From Fidelibacterota bacterium (GTDB lineage Bacteria > Fidelibacterota > UBA8477 > JABMPR01), in the NCBI GenBank assembly GCA_018673925.1, contig JABHBL010000004.1, forward strand, positions 1 to 64,000: a stretch of 64,000 nucleotides of DNA. The letters are read 5' to 3'. The notes under the pieces were generated by a model, which was given only the letters and a program-made list of their open reading frames with translations, did no database searches and was not told the DNA's origin. The stretch's first letter is position 1. Every line of letters starts with the position of its first letter. This document shows positions 16,224 to 24,960 of the stretch, one piece after another. The translations under genes and the position numbers were made by a program.

Positions 16224-16931
16224 ATGGATAAAAGTGAAGTAATGAAAGAATTGGAAGCTTATGGAGATGAGCGAACCAAAAATACACTGATTAAGCATGG
16301 TGCAAAAGAGCCCTTCTTTGGTGTCAAGGTTGCCGACCTCAAAAAAATTCTAAAGAAGACCAAAAAGAATCACGAGCTTTCACTGGAACTATATGCTACA
16401 GGGAATTCTGACGCAATGTATCTGGCCGGACTGATGGCCGATGAAACCCAGATCACAGAGACCCAACTGGAAGCGTGGGTTGATCAAGCTTATTGGTATT
16501 ATCTCAGTGAATACACAGTACCCTGGGTGGCTTCAGAAACGCCCTATGGATTTGAGCTGGGACTCAAGTGGATCGAATCAGATCTTGAGCGAGTGGCTGA
16601 TGCAGGTTGGGCGACGCTTTCTGGTTATGCATCTATTCATGCTGATATTGACCTGGATATAGATATGTATCGGAAGTTGTTAAAGCGTGTAGGTGAGACA
16701 ATCCACATTTCTCAGAATCGCGTCCGTTTCGCCATGAATTCATTTGTTATCGCAGTGGGGTCCTACATCGAATCACTTACCGATGAAGCCCTTGAGGTTG
16801 GAGCCAAGATCGGCAAGGTGGATGTTACGCTTGGCAGTACTGCCTGTAAAGTCCCACTGGCTACGGAATATGTAAACAAAGTGATCACCCGCGGTTCTGT
16901 GGGAAAAAAACGCAAAACCCCTCGCGGCTAA
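16224..16931 (+). CDS. DNA alkylation repair protein, AlkD-like HEAT-repeat family
   Basis: A 235-residue all-helical protein of the AlkD/AlkC-like family. Recognisable stretches are NTLIKHGAKEPFFGVKVADL near the N-terminus, GNSDAMYLAGLMAD and the C-terminal IGKVDVTLGSTACKVPLATEY. Characterised AlkD proteins are glycosylases that remove N3- and N7-alkylated purines by a HEAT-repeat fold. This one belongs to a divergent branch often annotated only as DNA alkylation repair protein, and I cannot place the catalytic Asp with certainty. It stands alone, with repeats on its 3' side. Confidence 0.75.
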   Translation: MDKSEVMKELEAYGDERTKNTLIKHGAKEPFFGVKVADLKKILKKTKKNHELSLELYATGNSDAMYLAGLMADETQITETQLEAWVDQAYWYYLSEYTVPWVASETPYGFELGLKWIESDLERVADAGWATLSGYASIHADIDLDIDMYRKLLKRVGETIHISQNRVRFAMNSFVIAVGSYIESLTDEALEVGAKIGKVDVTLGSTACKVPLATEYVNKVITRGSVGKKRKTPRG

Positions 16932-16971
16932 CTAGACCCTGAGCTTCCAAGTACGGCGGAACAAGAGATCC

Positions 16972-16996
16972 GGACATTGAGGCTCTCGAAATGTCC
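16972..16996. repeat. Intergenic hairpin repeat, core family A
   Basis: Arms GGACATT (16972-16978) and AATGTCC (16990-16996) enclose GAGGCTCTCGA. The stem is the same as that of the copy at 10237, which is unusual within this family. Confidence 0.65.
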
Positions 16997-17016
16997 CATA
17001 CTTGGACCATAATCTA

Positions 17017-17041
17017 GGAGGCTTCGAGAACCTCAGCCTCC
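17017..17041. repeat. Intergenic hairpin repeat, core family A
   Basis: Arms GGAGGC (17017-17022) and GCCTCC (17036-17041) enclose TTCGAGAACCTCA. It stands upstream of the LemA-family gene. Confidence 0.6.
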
Positions 17042-17228
17042 GGAAGGTGTGTTTTGGTTTCTGTCCACCCCCTTCGTTTTAAAGGAACAAATCAACATTT
17101 TTTGCATATATTTGTGGGCTGTCAGCAAGCGGGTAATCGATTGGGATAGATTTAACAGGCGCTGATATCACAAAAAGAATGAAACGAAATACATACTCGC
17201 CTAAAAACATTTCCACAAGGAGTTGAAT

Positions 17229-17819
17229 GTGAAAAAAAGTACTATCATACTGATAGCAATTGTCGTCGTGATTTTCCTCATGATCTCCAGCGCTATTGGT
17301 AAATACAATAACATGGTTACCCTGGAAGAAGGGGTTGATGCTTCCTGGTCCCAGGTAGAAAACGTATATCAGCGTCGAGCTGATCTTATCCCCAACCTGG
17401 TAGCTACTGTAAAAGGTTACGCAGAACACGAACAGGAAACCTTTACTGCAGTAACAGAAGCCAGGTCAAAGGTGAATAACATAAATCTGGATGGTATTAT
17501 CAATAACCCCCAGGCTATGCAGAACTTCCAGCAAGCTCAGACTGGTCTCTCCGGTGCGCTTAGCAAACTTATGGTAGTTCAGGAACGCTACCCTGATCTG
17601 AAGGCCAATCAAAACTTCCTGGATCTTCAGACACAGTTGGAAGGTACAGAAAATCGCATAGCTGTTGAGCGTAATCGCTTTAACAGAGCTGCCCAGGGCT
17701 ATAACACAATTATTCGCCGCTTCCCTGGATCAATCTATGCCGGTATGTTTGGTTTTGATCGCAAAGCTTATTTTGAAGCTGAGTCTGGTTCAGAAGTTGC
17801 ACCACAGGTAGAATTCTAA
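17229..17819 (+). CDS. lemA: LemA family protein
   Basis: A protein of about 196 residues with one N-terminal membrane segment (about residues 4-23) and a coiled-coil helical bundle outside it. The family signature VTLEEGVDASWSQVENVYQRR, then ADLIPNLVATVKGYAEHEQ, is fully present. A frame exists from TTG 17223, but AAGGAG (17217-17222) touches that codon, while GTG 17229 is at a normal distance, so I take the GTG. LemA proteins occur widely with TPM-domain partners, and here too the next gene is one. Their role in the envelope is not settled. Confidence 0.9.
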   Translation: MKKSTIILIAIVVVIFLMISSAIGKYNNMVTLEEGVDASWSQVENVYQRRADLIPNLVATVKGYAEHEQETFTAVTEARSKVNNINLDGIINNPQAMQNFQQAQTGLSGALSKLMVVQERYPDLKANQNFLDLQTQLEGTENRIAVERNRFNRAAQGYNTIIRRFPGSIYAGMFGFDRKAYFEAESGSEVAPQVEF

Positions 17820-17838
17820 AAAAAGCAGATATCACCGA

Positions 17839-17870
17839 TTGGAAGGACGCATCGTGATGCGTCCTTCCAA
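17839..17870. repeat. Perfect palindromic hairpin between lemA and the TPM gene
   Basis: TTGGAAGGACGCATC (17839-17853) pairs with GATGCGTCCTTCCAA (17856-17870), leaving only GT in the middle, so in RNA the stem would be about 14 bp with a 4-base loop. There is no T-run after it. It may be an mRNA-stabilising or attenuating structure, or a repeat element unrelated to core family A. Confidence 0.7.
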
Positions 17871-17892
17871 CCATAGAGAAAAGAAGATCCAA

Positions 17893-18615
17893 ATGATGAA
17901 AATCCTATTAAGAGTCATCCTGCTTATTTTAGTGTCCACCAGCCTTCTAGCCGATGGTATTTTTCCTGATCGCATCAACAAACAGGTGAACGACTGGGGT
18001 GATCTGCTATCATCCACTCAGGAGCGCCAATTGGAACAGGCACTCCGTAACTATGAGGATGAATCATCTAATCAGATCATTCTGGCTACTTTTCCATCCT
18101 TGGAAGGTGAAAGTCTTGAAGATGTGTCGGAGAGAATGTTTTCCACCTGGAATCTAGGTCAGAGCGGCAAGGACAATGGCGTGCTCCTCAGCATCTTTAA
18201 AAAAGAACGCAAAATCCGCATAGAAGTTGGTTATGGGCTGGAAGGTGCACTCCCTGACATTACAGCCGGTAAAATCATACGTAACGAGATAACACCCTAT
18301 TTCAAAGAAGGACGCTGGTATGAGGGCATTGTAGGCGGATTACAGGGTATTATTCAAGCCACTACAGGTGAATACAAGGGAACAGGACCACGACGTAGTG
18401 GTCAGCGCAAAAAGAATAGCAGTCCTCTTGGGCTTATATTTCCAATTGTCATTTTCATGTTGCTGGGTCGCGGACGTATGGGCGGTTTGGGAGGATTCTT
18501 TCTTGGATCCATGCTGGGATCATCCATGAGAGGTGGCGGCGGCGGATTCGGTGGAGGTGGCTTTTCTGGAGGCGGCGGCTTTGGCGGTGGAGGAGGAGCA
18601 TCCGGAGGCTGGTAG
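17893..18615 (+). CDS. TPM-domain (YgcG-like) membrane protein
   Basis: A protein of about 240 residues. It has a signal peptide (MMKILLRVILLILVSTSLLA), then a TPM domain (about residues 22-165: VNDWGDLLSSTQERQLEQAL, NGVLLSIFKKERKIRIEVGY, GLEGALPD). A second hydrophobic segment (LGLIFPIVIFMLLG) and a tail made almost only of Gly with some Phe and Ser follow. This is the YgcG layout found together with LemA. The frame runs further upstream to TTG 17839, but that codon lies inside the palindromic hairpin, so the ATG at 17893 is preferred. TPM domains of plant TLP18.3 have weak phosphatase activity; the bacterial role is unclear. Confidence 0.88.
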   Translation: MMKILLRVILLILVSTSLLADGIFPDRINKQVNDWGDLLSSTQERQLEQALRNYEDESSNQIILATFPSLEGESLEDVSERMFSTWNLGQSGKDNGVLLSIFKKERKIRIEVGYGLEGALPDITAGKIIRNEITPYFKEGRWYEGIVGGLQGIIQATTGEYKGTGPRRSGQRKKNSSPLGLIFPIVIFMLLGRGRMGGLGGFFLGSMLGSSMRGGGGGFGGGGFSGGGGFGGGGGASGGW

Positions 18616-18621
18616 AAATTT

Positions 18622-18686
18622 GGCTATTGAGGTGTCACACTGAGCACGTCGAAGTGCTCTCGAAATGTCTGATAACCTCAATAGCC
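18622..18686. repeat. Long hairpin repeat with core family A, possible terminator
   Basis: Arms GGCTATTGAGGT (18622-18633) and ACCTCAATAGCC (18675-18686) are perfect over 12 bp and are followed by TTTT. A second hairpin is nested inside (GAGCAC at 18642-18647 with GTGCTC at 18654-18659). It lies between convergent genes and could end transcription from the TPM gene. Confidence 0.65.
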
Positions 18687-18722
18687 TTTTCCTTCGACGA
18701 GCTCAGGGGTCGGCTCTACATC

Positions 18723-20972
18723 TCATTTCAGAGTAACACTGACATTTAATACCAGCTGGAACTGATCAAAATAAGTGATAATATATCCCTGATCATTGAT
18801 CAGTAAGGATTCCTGGGTTTCCGAGAAATTAAAAATATTCTTGGCTGACATCGTTGTCGTTAAAAACGCATGATTCCAATCAAAACTTGAAGCCACAGAG
18901 AGATCCAGATTACTCTTTGGTTCTTCATAAAGACCATCGTCAGATAGAAATACTGTGGGTCCATCCAGCCAATAACTACCACTATATGTAAGCTTGCCCC
19001 GAGTGAGGGTCACTCCTGCAGTGTGGCGATAGCTGGGTTTTCCGAAAAAGACCACGGGATCGCTCAAATCAAGAAAAATGGATCCAAAGGAGAGATGACC
19101 TCTTTTGGAGAGTAGAAAAAATTTACCAGAAACCTCTAGTCCAGTTATAGTGGCAGCCAGTGTATTATAGGGGATAGGGGGTTGACCTGGTGAAGATTTA
19201 TAACTGAGTTTATTTACATAGCCATTGTCAAAATAACTCAAGCTACCCTCAACGTGGGTAAATGGCATGCCCGGTCTCATTTGAAAATTGAAATCAAGTC
19301 CTAGATCAACAGTGTTTACAGATTCTCTCAGAAGCGCTTGGTCCTCGTAGATCATAATGGTGGTTGCCTGACGAAAATACTGATCCTGGAGGGTTGGCAG
19401 CCTAAAGTTGTTCCCTAGAGACATATAAGATGAATACGCGAAATTTCTTATCCTACCGTCCAGACGTAAACCCATCCGCTTTGATACCATATAGTGATCA
19501 TCAAAATCTTCTTCATTGTTTGTGTCAATCCGATAAGGCTCCGTTTCTCCTACATGGTAATACTCACGTTCGTCATCATAGTGATAGGCTGTGCTGACAT
19601 CATCATAACGTAATCCCAACTCAAAACCCAATAGATCGATGGCTGGAACAACAGTCTCTATATTAAATTTCGAAATGGAGGTAAAAGAGCGCGTGTCTTG
19701 ACTCAACTCCAAATTCATTTCCTTGTAAAAAATGGGCTCAATAGCTGTGGAGGATGGTCCCGTATAATAGTCGCGTCCCCCCGAAAGTTGAACCAGGGTC
19801 TCAAAATTTTCAAGTTTCATCAGTTTGGCGAGTCGCATGGATGAACTGTTGCCCTCTGGTGACTGCTGATAGCTGGAATTGGATGTCCCTAGACTCCAGA
19901 AACTCACACCCAGTGCATCATATCTTCTGCCATAATCCATTTGCCAGTCTGATCCCAACCATGGCAACCCGCCTGTATACCGCATATCGTAAAAGGTGTT
20001 TTTTGAATTGGTATCATAACCATCGCCTTCTGCCTGGCGGATTTGAGATTCCTGGCGAACCGCTTTAAAGCGCAAGTTACCTGAACCTATTTCCCAGTTT
20101 ATCATTCCAGAACCAAAGGTCCGTTCTGTTTCAACTTCATTAACAAATGTTTGATATTTTCGATTGCGTTGGGTGATCTGTGTAGTGAGAGCCAGAGGAC
20201 CTCGAACCAGACTTAACTGACCGGCTGCATTGCCACTCTGGGAATTGTTCAAATCACCAGAGCCTGAGAGTGAAACCTGTGAACTGGTGGGTGTGCGACT
20301 ATAAATATTTACAACACCTCCAAATGCCCCAACCTCGTAAGGCAGGGTAGACGCCCCTTTTATTACTTCAATATTATCTACATCTTCCATGTTAATGACA
20401 CTGAGATCAGCGACATTTGTAAACGAATCATTGATCTTAACACCATCTAGATAAACGGGGGTTTCGTTGGCGTTGGAACCACGGACGCTAATGGTCTGCG
20501 AACCATCCATTCCTGCCGAAATAACCACACTGCTGATACTACGAGTCACCTCCTGGAAATCTTGAATGGCCCGTGTTCGTAATTCAGAAGACCCCATGGA
20601 TTGACGGGCAGAGCTCACATCATAATGTGAGGGCAGGCGAATAACGCTCACATCAACTGGTGCCAATTCAAGGGTCTCCGGCCACAGATCAATCTGGAGA
20701 GTTCGTGAATCGTAAACTATTTTCTCAGTGCTGCTGTAGCCGATATGATTTACAATAACAGTTATGGGATAGTCTTGACCGGTTTCAATCAAAAAGACAC
20801 CCCTTATGTCACTGGTGGTGCCTTCCTCGGTGTCTTTTATCAGAATGTTTGCATTGGGAACAGGTTTTCCACTATGACTATCCTGAACTTTTCCTTCAAT
20901 AATATTGAGGTCAATACCATAAGCCGTCAGACCAAGCGAAAATGATATTAGAAATGAGAATAATTTTTGCAC
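18723..20972 (-). CDS. TonB-dependent outer-membrane receptor
   Basis: A 749-residue outer-membrane receptor starting at a GTG (20972) with AAAGGAG six bases ahead; the frame continues upstream but has no support there. Order: signal peptide (to about LTAYG), carboxypeptidase-regulatory-like domain (about 20-100: VQDSHSGKPVPNANILIKDT), plug (about 110-230: SVVISAGMDGSQTISVRGSN, TPVYLDGVKINDSF, VEVIKGASTLPYEVGAFGG-like stretch) and a 22-strand-type barrel. It imports an unknown ligand with energy from TonB/ExbBD, which are not in the window. It stands alone, 74 bases downstream of the SGNH hydrolase gene on the same strand. It is shorter than SusC-type receptors and has no SusD partner. Confidence 0.92.
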   Translation of the reverse strand: MQKLFSFLISFSLGLTAYGIDLNIIEGKVQDSHSGKPVPNANILIKDTEEGTTSDIRGVFLIETGQDYPITVIVNHIGYSSTEKIVYDSRTLQIDLWPETLELAPVDVSVIRLPSHYDVSSARQSMGSSELRTRAIQDFQEVTRSISSVVISAGMDGSQTISVRGSNANETPVYLDGVKINDSFTNVADLSVINMEDVDNIEVIKGASTLPYEVGAFGGVVNIYSRTPTSSQVSLSGSGDLNNSQSGNAAGQLSLVRGPLALTTQITQRNRKYQTFVNEVETERTFGSGMINWEIGSGNLRFKAVRQESQIRQAEGDGYDTNSKNTFYDMRYTGGLPWLGSDWQMDYGRRYDALGVSFWSLGTSNSSYQQSPEGNSSSMRLAKLMKLENFETLVQLSGGRDYYTGPSSTAIEPIFYKEMNLELSQDTRSFTSISKFNIETVVPAIDLLGFELGLRYDDVSTAYHYDDEREYYHVGETEPYRIDTNNEEDFDDHYMVSKRMGLRLDGRIRNFAYSSYMSLGNNFRLPTLQDQYFRQATTIMIYEDQALLRESVNTVDLGLDFNFQMRPGMPFTHVEGSLSYFDNGYVNKLSYKSSPGQPPIPYNTLAATITGLEVSGKFFLLSKRGHLSFGSIFLDLSDPVVFFGKPSYRHTAGVTLTRGKLTYSGSYWLDGPTVFLSDDGLYEEPKSNLDLSVASSFDWNHAFLTTTMSAKNIFNFSETQESLLINDQGYIITYFDQFQLVLNVSVTLK

Positions 20973-21045
20973 CGGAATCTCCTTTAATAAAGGGCGAATA
21001 TACATCAAGTGCATAGCAATGGGATGGATATTTCTGTGAATGGTT

Positions 21046-21726
21046 TTAGTTGTTTGCTGAAAGGAATGGCTTGATTTTTTTCGCCATGACATCATATCCA
21101 GCCTGGTTTGGATGCAGACCATCCTGAGTCAGGTCGGGATTCATATATTGCATGTCTCCCAGAAAATGGGGATACAGGTTGATAAACCCCAGGTCTTTTT
21201 CAAGGGCTAGTCGTGTCAGAAATCCATTTATCCTTTTAATCTGACCTGGAGGACAATTTTTCCAACGAGCGGTGGTAGGCAGGATTGAAAGCAGGTATAT
21301 ATCAGTTTCTGGCAAGCTTGTCACCAAGGTATCTACCAGGGTGACAAACATGGTCTTCAGGTATTCATCGTTTCGCCGATCACCAATATCATTGATTCCA
21401 ATCATGAGGAAGAGTTTTCTAGGTTTTAATCTGAGAGCTGAGTTTTGTAGTCGCTCCATGATTCCATCCATGTGGTCAGCAATGATCCCCCGGTTTGCAA
21501 CCCTGTGCTCCGGGAAGTAATGGTCCAGATCAAAACCTTCTGTGATTGAGTTCCCTAAAAAGACAATATCGACGTGGCCGATGCTGTCCATTTCAGCATT
21601 GAACTGCTGGTTCCTGTTATGCCAGTGTTCAGTACGTTCACGAGATTGTGCCAACAGTGAGGTGAAGCTGACCAGCAGGAAGAGGAAAATTAAACAGGGC
21701 TTTTTAATCTCAAACACAAGGGACAA
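21046..21726 (-). CDS. SGNH/GDSL-family hydrolase, exported
   Basis: A 226-residue esterase-type enzyme with a signal peptide (residues 1-27, ending LLAQ). The four family blocks are seen: GNSIT with nucleophile S60, G80 in NRG, GIND at 110-113, and DGLHPN with catalytic D202 and H205. The layout is like the platelet-activating-factor acetylhydrolase branch, often acting on acylated sugars. It overlaps the preceding RseC-like gene by 17 bases and so ends the rnf transcript, though a role in Rnf function is unlikely. The substrate cannot be told. Confidence 0.88.
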   Translation of the reverse strand: MSLVFEIKKPCLIFLFLLVSFTSLLAQSRERTEHWHNRNQQFNAEMDSIGHVDIVFLGNSITEGFDLDHYFPEHRVANRGIIADHMDGIMERLQNSALRLKPRKLFLMIGINDIGDRRNDEYLKTMFVTLVDTLVTSLPETDIYLLSILPTTARWKNCPPGQIKRINGFLTRLALEKDLGFINLYPHFLGDMQYMNPDLTQDGLHPNQAGYDVMAKKIKPFLSANN

Positions 21727-22144
21727 TCCTCAAATATTTTTCAGGAATAATACCCACAATTCTTTGTATTAACCGACGGGCCGCAAAAAAACTGAAGCCA
21801 AGACCCACACAAGCAAAGAGAAAGGCAGATAACTCGCGGGGTAATATATTCTGCAATGGGAGAACATAACCTAAAAACAAACCAATGAGGAAGGCCACCA
21901 TTGGAAGTCCAAATTGAATCAGTGCGAGATGCAGTTCCAAGTTTGATAGTTCTTCGATTTGAACCTTTTGTCCAGGATGAAAATCACCAGCCTGAGGCAG
22001 GGTCAATAGCCTTTCGGATTGCTTACCCGGTGCACAGACCACCTTTAAGCCACAGGTTTCACAGGCATCTCCAGTGGCAAACAGAACAGTCACCTCAGAG
22101 CCATCTGTTGACTGGATAAAACCGGTTTCTCCATTATAAAGCAT
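21710..22144 (-). CDS. rseC: SoxR-reducing/RseC-family membrane protein
   Basis: A 144-residue protein of the RseC/MucC family. The N-terminal soluble part has three Cys (C28, C31, C37 in CETCGLKVVC) that could bind a cluster or metal. Two membrane segments follow (about residues 73-95 and 103-122) and a short basic tail. In E. coli RseC acts with the Rsx/Rnf complex to keep SoxR reduced. Here it directly follows rnfB (the start and stop share a base), which fits a function with this Rnf complex; whether SoxR exists in this organism is unknown. Confidence 0.85.
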   Translation of the reverse strand: MLYNGETGFIQSTDGSEVTVLFATGDACETCGLKVVCAPGKQSERLLTLPQAGDFHPGQKVQIEELSNLELHLALIQFGLPMVAFLIGLFLGYVLPLQNILPRELSAFLFACVGLGFSFFAARRLIQRIVGIIPEKYLRIVPCV

Positions 22145-22977
22145 CAGGCGCTAAGAGCTTCCTCCTCAGGTACAGATTCCAGAACAATCAAGGCGTTGGT
22201 TGAGCATTTTAAAGTGGGGAGTTCATTTCCTTGACCATACAGATGATAGTCAATGCGAGCCAGGTTGTTTTCCATGGTCATCATACCCTCTTCCACACCT
22301 CTGACACAAAGACCGCAGCCTACACAGGCCTTAATGCAAATTTTTCTGGAGTCTTTGGGTGTATCTGTGTTGCGGCAAGCCACAAAGACTGTATCTGCTT
22401 CGGGGTGCAATTCGATAATGTTGCGAGGACAGGCATCCACACAATTTCCACAACCCGTACATTTATCTTCATCAATGATGGGGAGCCCATTTTCACTCAT
22501 TTCCATGGCATCAAAAGGACAGGAATCGACACACTCCCCATAACCAAGACAACCATGCAGACAAAGCTTATCACCGCCACCGGTAATATGAGCGGCTGTA
22601 CATTTTTCGATACCCAGATATTCACCCTTGTGAGCGCTTTCATAATGACCACCCTGACACATAACCCGGGCAATGATTTTTTCGCCTTTTGAAGCTTCCA
22701 GACCCATGACGCCTGCAATAGCCTCGCGTGCGTCATCATTACAGACAGGACACCCACTAATTTCCACCTTGCCGTGAACGATATTTTCGGCAAAGCTTCC
22801 ACAGCCGGGGAGACCGCAACCTCCACAATTTGCACCTGGAAGATTATCCATGATAAGGGCTATGCGTGGATCCTCTTCCACATAAAACTTCTTATTGGCT
22901 ATGGCCAGACCGGCAGCAAACAAGGCCCCCATTCCACCCATGCTCAACATTGATATACCGAGTGATGCTAAATCCAT
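22144..22977 (-). CDS. rnfB: Rnf electron transport complex subunit RnfB
   Basis: A 277-residue iron-sulphur subunit of the ion-translocating ferredoxin:NAD+ oxidoreductase. One N-terminal membrane helix (about residues 5-27) is followed by the Fe-S domain with C51, C54, C59 and C76 (ANCGGCGLPGC, then GCPVC). Ferredoxin-like clusters come next (GYGECVDSCPFDAM, CTGCGNCVDACP, and CVGCGLC further on). It is the usual entry point for electrons from ferredoxin. It lies 179 bases after rnfA, and that gap holds hairpin repeats, so its expression may differ from the upstream subunits. Confidence 0.96.
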   Translation of the reverse strand: MDLASLGISMLSMGGMGALFAAGLAIANKKFYVEEDPRIALIMDNLPGANCGGCGLPGCGSFAENIVHGKVEISGCPVCNDDAREAIAGVMGLEASKGEKIIARVMCQGGHYESAHKGEYLGIEKCTAAHITGGGDKLCLHGCLGYGECVDSCPFDAMEMSENGLPIIDEDKCTGCGNCVDACPRNIIELHPEADTVFVACRNTDTPKDSRKICIKACVGCGLCVRGVEEGMMTMENNLARIDYHLYGQGNELPTLKCSTNALIVLESVPEEEALSA

Positions 22978-23019
22978 TATAGAAATTTCCTTATATCATT
23001 CTGTGTCTGTCGCTCCGAA

Positions 23020-23125
23020 GCGTCACACTGAGCACTTCGACTCTACTCAGCATAAACTCCCTCGAAGTGAGAAGGGTGAGGAGAGTAAAGCGCGCATTCT
23101 CCTTCGAGAGCCTCAGGATGACACA
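23020..23125. repeat. Intergenic repeat cluster, core family A, inside the rnf operon
   Basis: Two core-like copies (CACACTGAGCACTTCGAC near 23024 and CTTCGAGAGCCTCAGGATGAC near 23102) lie between rnfA and rnfB. CACTTCGA (23033-23040) pairs with TCGAAGTG (23062-23069). Confidence 0.6.
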
Positions 23126-23156
23126 CGCCGTAAACAGCATCCATTAACATCATATC

Positions 23157-23729
23157 TTATATCATCCCTGCAAAACCCATGAAGGCCAGAGCTAAACCAC
23201 CAGCAACGATCATGGTGATGGCAGCTCCCTGGAAATATTTAGGAACTGGCGCTAATTCGAGCTCTTCTCTTATGCCTGCCATTATGACCAGGGCCAGTGT
23301 AAAACCAGCGCCAGCACCGAGTCCAAAAACCACACTCTCCATAAATGAATAATCGCGTAGAACAGAGAATAGGGCTAGCCCCAGGATAGCACAGTTTGTG
23401 GTGATCAGGGGCAGGAAAATACCCAGGGTATCGTACAGAGATTTGCTCACCTTGCGAATGAACATTTCAACCAGTTGTACCAGAGAGGCAATAACCAGAA
23501 TGAAACTGACATACTGAAGAATAACGATATCAAAGGGGACCAGAATGAGGTGATAAATCAACCAGGTTACCACGGCTGTTATGAGCATGACAAAGGTGAC
23601 GGCCATCCCCATGGATACAGCAGACGAAACCCGTTTTGATACACCAACAAACGGACAGATACCGAGGAAATAGGAGAGCACAAAGTTGTTAACAATGGCT
23701 GCTGAAAAGAAGATGAGAAAATAGCTCAT
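23157..23729 (-). CDS. rnfA: Rnf complex subunit RnfA
   Basis: A 190-residue integral membrane subunit with six hydrophobic segments, the family length. It starts with YFLIFFSAAIVNNFVLSYF and contains the conserved LGICPFVGVSKR and LITTNCAILGLALF. With RnfE it holds a membrane-buried iron-sulphur centre whose Cys ligands are in these two stretches (family knowledge). It overlaps rnfE by four bases, so the two are translationally coupled. Confidence 0.96.
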   Translation of the reverse strand: MSYFLIFFSAAIVNNFVLSYFLGICPFVGVSKRVSSAVSMGMAVTFVMLITAVVTWLIYHLILVPFDIVILQYVSFILVIASLVQLVEMFIRKVSKSLYDTLGIFLPLITTNCAILGLALFSVLRDYSFMESVVFGLGAGAGFTLALVIMAGIREELELAPVPKYFQGAAITMIVAGGLALAFMGFAGMI

Positions 23730-24355
23730 GAGACAGCCCTCCTTTCCTTAGATCGAGAGGGATCGTTGTACCAATTTGCTAGAGCAATAAGAATACCCAG
23801 CGTGAGAAAAGCACCAGGTGGCAAAATCATAACCATCCAGGGTGTGAACCAATCGCCTAAAACGGCCATACCAAAGATGCTCCCCGATCCCAGAATTTCG
23901 CGTATAATTCCCAGGACTACCAGGACGAGGATAAACCCAATTCCCATACCTAGACTATCCAGGAGTGAGCGTCCGATTCCATTTTTGGATGAGAATGCTT
24001 CCTGGCGACCCAGAATCAAACAATTCACGACAATCAGTGGGATATAGGGTCCCAAAGAAGCAGAGATGGAGGGGAAGTAGGCAGCTAGAAATCTGTCAGC
24101 TACGGTAACAAAGGTAGCAATAATGACAATGTATCCAGCAATGCGGACTTGATGGGGAATGAAATTTCTCAGGGCTGAGATCATCAGGCTTGAGCTCAAG
24201 AGTACAAAGGTTGTTGCCAGTCCCATGGCTAATCCATTGTTAGCAGCGTTGGTGACAGCCAGAGTTGGACACAAACCCAAAAGACTTGCCATCACGGGAT
24301 TCTCTTTCCAGATGCCTTTAACGAATTCAGCTTTTAATGATAGGCTAGAGCTCAT
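23726..24355 (-). CDS. rnfE: Rnf complex subunit RnfE
   Basis: A 209-residue integral membrane subunit, related to RnfA. It has FVKGIWKENPVMASLLGLCP at the N-terminus and LIVVNCLILGRQEAFSSKN in the centre; the Cys of these two stretches belong to the intramembrane cluster. The frame is open further upstream, but ATG 24355 overlaps the rnfG stop as ATGA and gives the usual length, so it is the likely start. Confidence 0.95.
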   Translation of the reverse strand: MSSSLSLKAEFVKGIWKENPVMASLLGLCPTLAVTNAANNGLAMGLATTFVLLSSSLMISALRNFIPHQVRIAGYIVIIATFVTVADRFLAAYFPSISASLGPYIPLIVVNCLILGRQEAFSSKNGIGRSLLDSLGMGIGFILVLVVLGIIREILGSGSIFGMAVLGDWFTPWMVMILPPGAFLTLGILIALANWYNDPSRSKERRAVS

Positions 24356-24960
24356 GATTCTGGCCCTCCTCTGGATGTCCATGCAGTTTTAATATCAGCA
24401 ATTTGTTTGTTTAGAATGTCAGTAACTGCCTTGGACGAGATCGTCGCTCCAGTGATCCCTTGAACTTCGTTGGTATGAGTTGGCTTGGCATTCTTAACTA
24501 CCACTAATTCAGGTGACACATGGACACCTTTGAATTGAGCAGGAAACCAGTAGGGGTCTTGTTTATTGGATGGATCCACTACAATCTTGGTTCCCAGCCC
24601 AGGAGTTTCAATCTGTTCCAGCACCTTGATGCCTGTGAGTTGAGTCATATCAGGCGATAGTCCCACCATGATCCGCAACTCACCCTGGAACCCACTCCCC
24701 ACTGCCATAAAGGCGATGCCGACAGGCTGCTCAGAGCTATCACGAGTTGCAATATAGATAGTGCCAAATTCGGTTTCCTCGCTCATATAGGTGTCGTGAG
24801 CAGGCAAAACATCTCCAATCGCCGCCTTGAGGGCTTCCTGGCGATGAAAAGCTATCTTAGGTTTCGTGATGGTATCCCAGCCAGCCAAAATCCCACCAGA
24901 TAAGACTGTGATCAGGGTCAGCACTAAAATCATACGCGTAGATAAGTTCATTTTACTCAT
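24352..24960 (-). CDS. rnfG: Rnf complex FMN-binding subunit RnfG
   Basis: A 202-residue subunit with one N-terminal membrane helix (about residues 9-27) and a periplasmic FMN-binding domain. The flavinylation motif is GITGATISS, with T173 as the likely covalent FMN site. An ApbE-type flavin transferase would be needed; none is in the window. It overlaps rnfD upstream and rnfE downstream, each by an ATGA. Confidence 0.95.
   Translation of the reverse strand: MSKMNLSTRMILVLTLITVLSGGILAGWDTITKPKIAFHRQEALKAAIGDVLPAHDTYMSEETEFGTIYIATRDSSEQPVGIAFMAVGSGFQGELRIMVGLSPDMTQLTGIKVLEQIETPGLGTKIVVDPSNKQDPYWFPAQFKGVHVSPELVVVKNAKPTHTNEVQGITGATISSKAVTDILNKQIADIKTAWTSRGGPES

Noticed and set aside
20973..21122. 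Upstream extension of the TonB receptor frame
   Set aside because: The extension has no signal peptide and runs into the SGNH gene, while the GTG at 20972 has a strong ribosome binding site and opens a proper signal peptide.
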